Assembly (NCBI GenBank): GCA_017989485.1
Contig: JAGNPU010000123.1
Span: forward strand, 1 to 6,100
From: Neisseriaceae bacterium
Lineage (GTDB): Bacteria; Pseudomonadota; Gammaproteobacteria; Burkholderiales; Neisseriaceae
Length of the DNA stretch: 6,100 nt
Reading direction: 5' to 3'
Part shown: one piece after another, positions 1 through 5,418 of the stretch
Layout of the letters: the number at the start of each line of letters is the position of its first letter
Position numbering within the stretch: the stretch's first letter is position 1
The notes under the pieces: model-generated
What the model was told of the DNA's origin: nothing
Database searches by the model: none
The model's input: only the letters and a program-made list of their open reading frames with translations
Made by a program: the position numbers and the translations under genes

Positions 1-15
1 CATCAACGGCTCCTT
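1..15 (-). promoter_or_regulatory. Ribosome-binding site and start codon of a minus-strand gene leaving the window on the left
   Basis: Read on the minus strand, AAGGAG (complement of 10-15) is followed by six bases and then an ATG formed by positions 3 to 1. This is a near-ideal Shine-Dalgarno with ideal spacing, placed at the window edge. Only the start codon is inside, so the product is unknown. The terminator at 203-232 would insulate this gene from the lipoprotein gene, so its promoter should lie within about 16-202, where I see no convincing -35/-10 pair. The match could be chance, since six bases plus an ATG is weak evidence alone. Confidence 0.45.
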
Positions 16-202
16 GCCCACATGAGCGGGACGTCACATCACAGTGTAGGGAAGAACCCTGACCTGCGCCATGTGTTTGTTGCCACCCGTGCCTCACCGT
101 TGCTCACCTTTTTCTAGGATCAAGCCACCACACAAAACACCTTCAGGCAACGCCTAAAGAGGCCTACGCCAAGCTTAAGGGGCAATCGCCACCTAAAAGA
201 AC
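16..202. other. Intergenic stretch with no recognised gene
   Basis: No convincing coding region, tRNA or known riboswitch is visible here. One plus-strand frame is open from the left edge to a TAG at 115-117, about 38 codons, but it has no recognisable sequence and no upstream context. A short inverted repeat, AGGC-AAC-GCCT, lies near 146-156. The stretch probably contains the promoter and leader of the minus-strand gene starting at position 3. Confidence 0.4.
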
Positions 203-232
203 AAAAAAACCAGCAGGGCACTCGCCCGCTGG
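203..232 (-). terminator. Rho-independent terminator of the lipoprotein gene
   Basis: On the minus strand, CCAGC-GGGC, a four-base loop GAGT, then GCCC, one unpaired T and GCTGG form a nine-pair GC-rich stem (232 down to 210). Seven T residues follow directly (209 down to 203). This is a textbook intrinsic terminator. It lies 55 bases past the stop codon of the lipoprotein gene and points the same way. The plus strand has no T-tract on the other side, so it is unidirectional. Confidence 0.9.
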
Positions 233-287
233 CTTATCGACAGACATGGGCCGTCACGCCCACATCAAAAAAACCACACTCATGGAT

Positions 288-881
288 TTATAGATTAAAA
301 CAATGGCGGTTAGTGTCTAACGGCAAAGGCGTGTCCTCTGCCATCCGCAAACAGCCCAAACGGGTGTCAAACGGAGAAACCACCGGCTGCACCACAGAAT
401 CCAGCAGCTGCGTGCGTGCCTCATCCGCATAAAGGTTAAGCGTCAACGTATACGTTTGGCCAAGCACCAGCCCTTTAACCGGCCCATGCCGAATCGTCAT
501 ATTCTGCCCTCCTTTTTTAAATACCTGGTGATAGACAAAAGGACGATTGGCCTGATCAGGGTTTGCCAATATGGCTTCTTGATACACATCGTAGGGGTAC
601 GGCTTGTCCAATACCAAAGTGTACTCATAGGTCACTTGGTTACGGCCACTCTTGGCGGGACTGCCCACCCAAAAACCCGCATTGCGCACCTTCAGCTTTT
701 TGCCTGCTTGTGCCAGAGGCAACGCCGGCAAACGGTCTGTTTTGACACCGCTGGCGTATTGAGGTGGGAACAACAGTGCCTTGCCCCCTGGATGTGTCGC
801 CACATCCATGACGCTGGCGCACCCGCCCATTAACCCTAAGGCCAACAGCAGCAGTCCTCTTTTACCTTGAATTCTCAACAT
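288..881 (-). CDS. Hypothetical lipoprotein, probably outer-membrane anchored
   Basis: I do not recognise the family of this 197-residue protein. The N-terminus has basic residues (R3, K7, R8), a hydrophobic run L10-L17 and then MGGC, so lipidation at Cys21 by the Lgt/LspA pathway is likely. The residue after the cysteine is Ala rather than Asp, which favours outer-membrane sorting in proteobacteria. The mature part of about 177 residues is polar, with alternating hydrophobic stretches suggesting beta structure, and two cysteines near the C-terminus (C177, C194) could form a disulfide. A start seven codons upstream at 902 is possible. I chose the ATG at 881 because AAAGGA (888-893 complement) lies six bases before it and the signal peptide then begins cleanly. 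It is a monocistronic gene with its own terminator and has no obvious link to the catabolic genes. Confidence 0.8.
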   Translation of the reverse strand: MLRIQGKRGLLLLALGLMGGCASVMDVATHPGGKALLFPPQYASGVKTDRLPALPLAQAGKKLKVRNAGFWVGSPAKSGRNQVTYEYTLVLDKPYPYDVYQEAILANPDQANRPFVYHQVFKKGGQNMTIRHGPVKGLVLGQTYTLTLNLYADEARTQLLDSVVQPVVSPFDTRLGCLRMAEDTPLPLDTNRHCFNL

Positions 882-1066
882 ACACATTCCTTTGGCATCC
901 ATTAAGTCAGGCCCTCATAGTGCCACAGGCCAGAACCCAGAACAAAATATTTCTGTCTTTTACCCTTACCAGCGCGTGCATAAAACCCAACCGTCACTTT
1001 TCGGCGTTAATCACCCGAATAATGAACGCTACCGCCATCACCTAACCAGCATGAGCATAGAAAGAA
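882..1066. other. Upstream region of the lipoprotein gene
   Basis: No gene is visible here. A plus-strand reading frame at 892-1083 overlaps the start of the lipoprotein gene and runs into the hairpin, with no ribosome site or recognisable product. The region must carry the lipoprotein promoter, but no strong -35/-10 pair stands out on the minus strand. An imperfectly spaced inverted repeat CAGAA-N8-TTCTG covers 938-955 and includes a motif also found upstream of the P450 gene. Confidence 0.4.
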
Positions 1067-1099
1067 ATGGCCTCTGCCCATAACATCGGCAGAGGCCAT
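1058..1099 (-). terminator. Terminator-like hairpin downstream of the P450 gene
   Basis: A perfect 12-bp stem (ATGGCCTCTGCC at 1067-1078 pairing with GGCAGAGGCCAT at 1088-1099) encloses a nine-base loop. Read on the minus strand, the stem is followed by TTTCTTTCT, an interrupted T-tract. It starts 24 bases past the P450 stop codon, so it most likely ends that transcript. On the plus strand the sequence after the stem is ACCCAACC, with no T-tract. Confidence 0.8.
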
Positions 1100-1122
1100 A
1101 CCCAACCACAGTGATCACACGC

Positions 1123-3402
1123 TTACAGCTTTAATCTCAGATTGCCTTTGCCCCTAGAGCAGCAGCTCATCATCATCCGACCACTGTTTTTCTCTTCCGT
1201 GGACAACACCCGATCCCGATGGTCCACCTCTCCCGACTCAATCATGACTTCACAGCTGCCACACAGGCCCTCACAGCAGTCGCTGGCCACGTCTATGCCT
1301 TTTTCATGCAACACATCCAGCAAGGTTTTGTCTTTGGGCACGTTCAGCGTGATGCCGCTGTCCAATAGCTCAACCGAAAATGCCGTTTCCTTAGACGGGT
1401 CCAACAGCGTGTTGACGGCCGTAAAATGCTCTATGGTCAAGGTCAACTGCGCCCTATTGGCCATCAGCGCGCTGAGCCCATCCAGTAAACGCTCAGGCCC
1501 ACAGGCACATACTTGCGCCCCATCAGGTAAGGCCTGCAGCAAGGCGTCTAGATCCGCGCGTTGGCCCGATGCGGACACACACATCAACGCCTGTGGGTCG
1601 TGGTCTAAAGCCTCCTGATAAAACGCCATTCTTGCCTGTTCACTGCCGCAGTACACCAGTTGGTAAGGTTTGTTTTGCGCACGCAGCGCATTGGCCATGG
1701 TGATGATGGGGGTAATGCCAATGCCACCGGCGATGAGTAAATGATAGGGGGCTGCCTCGTCTAGTTTGAAGAAGTTCTTTGGCCCCTTTATGGCCAAATG
1801 CATGCCGGGCTGTAAGTGCTCATGCAACCATATTGACCCACCGCGGCCAGCCTCTTCACGTTGTATGGCCACCAGGTATTCATCGTCACCGGGCAAACCA
1901 CACAGCGAGTACTTACGGCTCTCGCCCGTTGGCAGAACCAGCTCTATGTGGGCGCCAGGCGTCCACTGGGGCAAAGGCGACTGCGCCAGCGAACGCAAAC
2001 GCACCCCCAAGACGTTTTTCGCCATCGTAAAGACATCGCTGACGAGCACCGCACGGGTTAGGTTTTTGGTGTCAGGTGCCCCCACGGGGAATACGGTTGG
2101 GGCCATTTCTGCGACCGGTTGGGTCACGTCCCACTCAACCCACAGCGCCTGCGGCCCGCGAAAAGAAGTATTGGGCAAATAGGTAAAGGTTTGTTCTGAC
2201 AGGCGCAGGTGTGGCAGGCGGCGGGTCAGCTCTTCAATAAACACGCACATTTCCATACGGCCTATGTTTTTGCCCATGCACTGGTGGGCGCCATAGCCAA
2301 AGGTCAGGTGCTCAACCGCATTGTCACGGTAAATGTCTAACTCATCCGGGTTTTCAAAATGGCGGCCGTCATGATTGGCCGAAGACGACACCAAGAATAT
2401 TTTGCCGCCGGCAGGAATGCGCACGCCGCCCACTTCTGCATCGACGGTGGCCTGACGACGCCACGCCACGACCGAGCCAGAATGACGCAAACACTCTTCG
2501 ACTGCGGCGGGAATCAACGCTGGCTGCTCGCTCAGCTTTTGCCACAGCATGGGCTGAGACAACAGCTCTTTAATCGCGTTAGTGGACGCCAAAGACGTGG
2601 TTTCATGTGCCGCCACCATAATCGCCATCATCATGGAGTGTAAATAATTGTCGGTGACCACCTCGGGCATGGTGCGGTTTTGTTCAATCATGTCGTACAT
2701 CCACCCCTTGCCCTTAGGATTGTCGCGCATTCTTTGCAACACTTTCCCGGAGTAATCCCAGAACTGGCCCACGCCGGTGGCCACGTGCACCTGTTCGGCG
2801 TCCGTCGGTCGGCCCCAGGTGTTCACCGTGTGCGCCACGGAAAATGTTTTCAGCGTTTCCACATCATCGTCAGGCACGCCCAAAAACTGCAGCGCCACCA
2901 CCAGCGGCACTTCCCACAGCATTTCCTGCACCAGATTGGCCTTGCCTTTATGGATGAAGCCGTCGACCAGCTTGGTCACCATGGCCCTCACCATGTCGCG
3001 TTTGGGCGCCAGCTTGGCCGGTTCAAACGCGTCCATTAAGGCACGGCGTCTGGCCATGTGCACGGGTTCATCTTCGTTCACCAGGGTGCGGTTCATGCCG
3101 TAGTGATACGACTTTAAAACCGCTGCGGCCTCTTCCGTCGCCGGCATCAGCTTTTCCAACACGTTGCAGGGGGAAAACGTAATGGGGTCTCGAAAGATGG
3201 CCTTGACGTCATCGTAGCGGCTGACGACCCAATAGCCCATTTTTTCGGCATAAAAAACCGGCTCGCCGTCGCGTGAAAACCGCAGGGATTCCGCTGGATT
3301 GGCTTGGTAGGCCTCATCAAACATATCAAAATCTTTTGCCTGCGCCGACATGGGCGACGCATGAAACGGGCAGCCTGTGGCCGCAGCCTCTAAGTGACTC
3401 AT
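1123..3402 (-). CDS. Self-sufficient cytochrome P450 fused to an FMN/2Fe-2S reductase (class VII, CYP116B-like)
   Basis: This single-chain monooxygenase of 759 residues should take electrons from NAD(P)H through FMN and a 2Fe-2S cluster to heme and hydroxylate or dealkylate an organic substrate in the cytoplasm. The P450 domain spans about 1-425. It has the I-helix motif AAHETT (264-269, Ala265 in place of the usual Gly), ExxR at E303-R306, and the heme loop FGYGAHQC with ligand Cys375. After a linker comes a phthalate-dioxygenase-reductase-like part. It has the flavin motif RKYSL (496-500), the nucleotide-binding GGIGITP (559-565), and CGPE (634-637). A C-terminal plant-type ferredoxin has cysteines C709-x4-C714-x2-C717-x29-C747. 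Domain order and length match the CYP116B/RhF family. The start at 3402 is preceded by AGGAG with a six-base gap, and the 19-codon upstream extension has no such support. It is monocistronic and divergent from an IclR gene. The substrate is unknown. Confidence 0.95.
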   Translation of the reverse strand: MSHLEAAATGCPFHASPMSAQAKDFDMFDEAYQANPAESLRFSRDGEPVFYAEKMGYWVVSRYDDVKAIFRDPITFSPCNVLEKLMPATEEAAAVLKSYHYGMNRTLVNEDEPVHMARRRALMDAFEPAKLAPKRDMVRAMVTKLVDGFIHKGKANLVQEMLWEVPLVVALQFLGVPDDDVETLKTFSVAHTVNTWGRPTDAEQVHVATGVGQFWDYSGKVLQRMRDNPKGKGWMYDMIEQNRTMPEVVTDNYLHSMMMAIMVAAHETTSLASTNAIKELLSQPMLWQKLSEQPALIPAAVEECLRHSGSVVAWRRQATVDAEVGGVRIPAGGKIFLVSSSANHDGRHFENPDELDIYRDNAVEHLTFGYGAHQCMGKNIGRMEMCVFIEELTRRLPHLRLSEQTFTYLPNTSFRGPQALWVEWDVTQPVAEMAPTVFPVGAPDTKNLTRAVLVSDVFTMAKNVLGVRLRSLAQSPLPQWTPGAHIELVLPTGESRKYSLCGLPGDDEYLVAIQREEAGRGGSIWLHEHLQPGMHLAIKGPKNFFKLDEAAPYHLLIAGGIGITPIITMANALRAQNKPYQLVYCGSEQARMAFYQEALDHDPQALMCVSASGQRADLDALLQALPDGAQVCACGPERLLDGLSALMANRAQLTLTIEHFTAVNTLLDPSKETAFSVELLDSGITLNVPKDKTLLDVLHEKGIDVASDCCEGLCGSCEVMIESGEVDHRDRVLSTEEKNSGRMMMSCCSRGKGNLRLKL

Positions 3403-3685
3403 GGTTTTCTCCTCTTGAATAATTTTTATTATGTGTTTTTTTGTTCTATAATCGAACAAATATTTCTATATTAGACCTAACCAGCCAAATATTAACCATT
3501 ACTTAGGCTTTGTCAAGACTAAGCCAAGAAAAAGAGCCGCCCACAATAAAACGCTGGCCATCTGTTTATCCCAAGACAAAACAGGTACCATCGGTTTGCC
3601 ATAGGGCCATTATGGCCCAGTGCACATGATGTGTTTGAAGAGCATCCGGACCAGCAATCCGGCATCCGTTACGTAAAGGTGGGGA
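3403..3685. other. Divergent control region between the P450 and the short IclR gene
   Basis: These 283 bases carry no credible gene. The P450-proximal part (about 3415-3500) is very A+T-rich and contains the 21-bp palindrome described separately. The distal part is G+C-richer and forms a long leader for the plus-strand regulator. It contains several further inverted repeats: CTTAG/CTAAG (3502-3523), CTGTTT/AAACAG (3562-3584), GGGCCAT-T-ATGGCCC (3604-3618), CACAT-G-ATGTG (3623-3633) and CCGGA-N7-TCCGG (3646-3662). No strong -35/-10 pair for the P450 gene was found, which would fit an activator-dependent promoter, though this is inference. Confidence 0.6.
3440..3460. promoter_or_regulatory. 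21-bp palindrome, candidate operator for the P450 gene and divergent IclR gene
   Basis: Perfect seven-base arms TTTGTTC and GAACAAA flank the seven-base spacer TATAATC. The centre lies about 48 bases upstream of the P450 start. The spacer reads as a perfect -10 box (TATAAT, 3447-3452) on the plus strand, so a bound protein would occlude a possible promoter of the regulator. IclR-family proteins bind as dimers or tetramers to short palindromes in such divergent regions. The assignment to the neighbouring IclR protein is inferred from position. Confidence 0.65.
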
Positions 3686-4327
3686 ATGAAGACATTACAA
3701 ACGTTGGAACGAGGGCTACAGGCCCTAGAGGTGATTGCCAACCAGCAAGGCCGATTGACGATTGCCAAATTAGCCATCGCCTTAGACCTGAACCGCACCA
3801 TTACCTACAGAATTGTGAAAACGCTACAGGAACAAGGCTTTGTCGAACACGACAGCAGCGATGGCCTGTACGTCGGTGCCAAGATTTTGCACCTGTATGA
3901 ATTATTTGAACAAAAACTACCGCACAATAGCCAATATATTTTGGACCAGCTGTCGGTGCAAACCAATGCCTGCACTGCCATGGTCATGGCCGACCGGCAA
4001 GAATGCGTGGTGGTGAAGACCGCGGCGCAAAACGCTTCGGTGCTACAGGTCAACTATCGCTTAGGCACCCGCCACCCGATGGGGCTGGCGGCAGCGGGGG
4101 TGGCGGTGATGAGTACGTTTGCGGCCCAAGAGGATGACCCCGATGCCGTTGTTGCGGCCAGAACACTAGGCTATGCCCATTCACAAAACGTCTTACAGCC
4201 AGGGGCCATAGGCCTGTTTGTGCCCTTGCCGCACCGGCACATGGCCATTGGCCTGATCACCCTGTCTGCGGTTGACGTGGACACGCTGCTGCCGCAGCTG
4301 CAAGAAGCGGCACGGCGTTTAATCTAG
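3686..4327 (+). CDS. IclR-family transcriptional regulator, short form, probable regulator of the P450 gene
   Basis: This is a DNA-binding protein of 213 residues. An N-terminal winged helix-turn-helix (about 1-63) includes the recognition stretch LTIAKLAIALDLNRTITYRI (24-43) and the wing GFVEHDSSDGLYVG. An IclR-type effector-binding domain follows (about 75-213), recognisable by RLGTRHPMGLAAAG (125-138) and GYAHSQNVLQPGAIGLFVPL (162-181). IclR proteins usually run 240-280 residues. Here the segment between the HPMGLAAAG helix and the GYA strand is shortened, and the C-terminus stops soon after the last helix, so the effector pocket may be reduced. The start follows AAAGG with a six-base gap, and an in-frame TAA at 3674-3676 rules out an earlier start. 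It is divergent from the P450 gene, which it probably controls. Its effector is unknown. Its stop codon overlaps that of the convergent gene. Confidence 0.88.
   Translation: MKTLQTLERGLQALEVIANQQGRLTIAKLAIALDLNRTITYRIVKTLQEQGFVEHDSSDGLYVGAKILHLYELFEQKLPHNSQYILDQLSVQTNACTAMVMADRQECVVVKTAAQNASVLQVNYRLGTRHPMGLAAAGVAVMSTFAAQEDDPDAVVAARTLGYAHSQNVLQPGAIGLFVPLPHRHMAIGLITLSAVDVDTLLPQLQEAARRLI
4324..4327. other. Shared stop codons of the two convergent IclR genes
   Basis: The palindromic tetramer CTAG supplies TAG for the plus-strand gene (4325-4327) and TAG for the minus-strand gene (4324-4326). The genes therefore meet with a four-base overlap and there is no space for an intrinsic terminator between them. 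Each transcript must end inside, or be antisense to, the other gene. Confidence 0.95.
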
Positions 4328-5109
4328 ACCCTGTGCCCCAGCTGCTGAGAAATTTTATCCGCGGTGGCCTTCATCGCCAGCGCGTGCTCGCTGTCATAGG
4401 CGATCTGGATGTGATCGGCATTGCCCATACAGGTAATCACAAACACGATGTCGCCGTTGGCGTCAAAAATCGGCGCGCTTAAGGCATTGACGCCGCGAAT
4501 CAAGCTGCCTTCAATCACGCTAAACCCATGGGTTAAAATCGTTTGTTTCAACGTTAAAAATTCGGCCCAATCTCGTGGCGCCACTGAAATGCCGGCAGCA
4601 GCCTGCTCGGCCCATTCCCTCATCATCAGCGGCTTCACCGTGTCTTCGGGCAAATAGCTGGCAAACAGGTGGCCGGTGGCGGAGCGCAGCACCGGCATTA
4701 ACGAGCCCACTCTGGCCGTAATCATCACGGGGTGGTTGGGCTCTAAAAACTGCACCACCAAGGGGCCTAACGTCGTCCACTTCGCCACCTGCACGCACTC
4801 ATTGATGTGCTGCTGCAAGGCCAATAAATCTTTTTGACCCTGCTGCAAGTGTTCTGTGCGCCGCACCGTCGCCAATCCTAAGACCAGTGCCTTGTCGCCA
4901 ACGCCATAGCGGCCGTTGGCAAACTGCTGCGCGTACCCACTGCGCACCAGGCTCACTAAATACCGATGTACCTTCGCGGGGTGCATGTCTATGGTGGCCG
5001 CAATTTCCTTCAACATCATCGGCCGACTCTCTGTCGCCAACACGTCAAATACCGACAGGCCCACTTCTAGGGACTGCACGCCCGTCGGCAGCTTTTGTTC
5101 TTTTTGCAT
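4324..5109 (-). CDS. IclR-family transcriptional regulator, probable HmgR-like regulator of the homogentisate genes
   Basis: This full-length IclR protein has 261 residues. The winged helix-turn-helix spans about 10-75 (MMLKEIAATIDMHPAKVHRY at 31-50 is the helix-turn-helix core, followed by the wing GYAQQFANGRYGVG). The effector domain spans about 80-258, with the typical RVGSLMPVLRSATGHLFASY (133-152), GFSVIEG (195-201), RGVNALSAPIFDANGDIV (205-222) and a closing helix. The start has GGAAGG about five bases upstream. It is divergent from the fumarylacetoacetase gene across two tandem palindromes. In Pseudomonas putida the homogentisate genes are controlled by the IclR-type repressor HmgR, which responds to homogentisate, and the same role is likely here by position. 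I leave the symbol empty because IclR proteins are too alike in motifs to name by eye. Confidence 0.9.
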   Translation of the reverse strand: MQKEQKLPTGVQSLEVGLSVFDVLATESRPMMLKEIAATIDMHPAKVHRYLVSLVRSGYAQQFANGRYGVGDKALVLGLATVRRTEHLQQGQKDLLALQQHINECVQVAKWTTLGPLVVQFLEPNHPVMITARVGSLMPVLRSATGHLFASYLPEDTVKPLMMREWAEQAAAGISVAPRDWAEFLTLKQTILTHGFSVIEGSLIRGVNALSAPIFDANGDIVFVITCMGNADHIQIAYDSEHALAMKATADKISQQLGHRV

Positions 5110-5245
5110 AAACCCTTCCCATATTTTTCTATTCAGAATTGTACCAACTTATTGTGCCGCCTCACACTCGAATCGCCCGCCTCCTGCCGGCGTGCATTCA
5201 GCCTTGCGACCATAGGCCCTACGGCATCGTTTGATTTTAACATTA

Positions 5246-5262
5246 ATTACGCTATTCGTAAT
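5246..5262. promoter_or_regulatory. Upstream 17-bp palindromic operator (site 1)
   Basis: ATTAC, a seven-base spacer GCTATTC and GTAAT form a palindrome; the pairing extends one base inward (G/C), and two outer bases (TT/AA) also match after one mismatch. Its centre at 5254 is 20 bases, about two helical turns, from the centre of the second site, so two dimers would sit on the same face of the DNA. That is a common arrangement for tetrameric IclR binding. Confidence 0.7.
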
Positions 5263-5265
5263 CAA

Positions 5266-5282
5266 ATTACTATTTGCGTAAT
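5266..5282. promoter_or_regulatory. Downstream 17-bp palindromic operator (site 2) overlapping the -35 box
   Basis: ATTAC, a seven-base spacer TATTTGC and GTAAT repeat the half-sites and spacing of site 1. The -35 candidate TTGCGT (5274-5279) lies inside it, so binding would block RNA polymerase. That predicts repression of the fumarylacetoacetase gene. Confidence 0.7.
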
Positions 5283-5303
5283 TCAAAAGAGTGTGAATAT
5301 AAT
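5274..5303 (+). promoter_or_regulatory. Candidate sigma-70 promoter of the fumarylacetoacetase gene
   Basis: TTGCGT (5274-5279) and a perfect TATAAT (5298-5303) are separated by 18 bases. The -35 box matches the consensus only in its first three bases. The predicted start near 5310 gives a leader of roughly 110 bases. A second possibility is the perfect TTGACA at 5338-5343 with the weaker TAAAAA at 5362-5367, 18 bases apart, which lies outside the palindromes. The sequence alone does not say which is used. Confidence 0.55.
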
Positions 5304-5418
5304 GAGCAGACAAATTCGGATTGTTTGACCTAACCGTTTGACAATTGAATTTCACCCCAAATAAAAACAACAATAATTTAAAACCCATTTGTTTTACCTG
5401 CTAGAGGAGCACCCCACC

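Larger units (their letters stand above)
5110..5418. other. Divergent control region between the IclR gene and the fumarylacetoacetase gene
   Basis: These 309 bases hold no credible gene; the longer open frames crossing them have no ribosome site or recognisable product. The middle (about 5230-5380) is strongly A+T-rich. It contains the tandem palindromes (5246-5282), a promoter-like pair (5274-5303), a seven-base direct repeat GTTTGAC (5323-5329 and 5336-5342), and a perfect TTGACA (5338-5343). For the minus-strand regulator, TTGATT (5260-5265 complement) and TAAAAT (5234-5239 complement) exist but are 20 bases apart, so no confident promoter is called. A regulator promoter here would overlap the operators and imply autoregulation. 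Confidence 0.6.

Noticed and set aside
1..117. Plus-strand open frame from the left edge to the TAG at 115-117
   Set aside because: About 38 codons with no recognisable protein sequence. The minus-strand ribosome site and ATG at the edge fit better.
145..160. Sequence resembling a Neisseriaceae DNA uptake sequence (minus strand GTTGCCTGAA)
   Set aside because: It matches no uptake-sequence dialect I know exactly and no second copy was found in the window. In genomes that use these signals about one per kilobase is expected.
456..833. Plus-strand open frame of 125 codons
   Set aside because: It lies wholly antisense to the lipoprotein gene, whose signal peptide, lipobox, ribosome site and terminator all support the minus strand.
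1142..3103. Several plus-strand open frames of 66-158 codons
   Set aside because: All are antisense shadows of the P450 fusion, whose motifs cover the whole length. Their translations show no domain signatures.
3403..3459. 19-codon N-terminal extension of the P450 from an ATG at 3459
   Set aside because: It would run through the palindrome and has no ribosome site. The ATG at 3402 has AGGAG six bases upstream and begins a typical P450 N-terminus.
1040..3485. Eleven-base match ACCTAACCAGC at 1040-1050 and 3475-3485, and nine-base GACCTAACC at 3474 and 5327
   Set aside because: Matches of this length are expected by chance a few times in a window of this size, and the positions share no consistent context.
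5149..5388. Open frames across the fumarylacetoacetase upstream region on both strands
   Set aside because: They cross the palindromes and promoter elements, have no ribosome sites and give unrecognisable translations.
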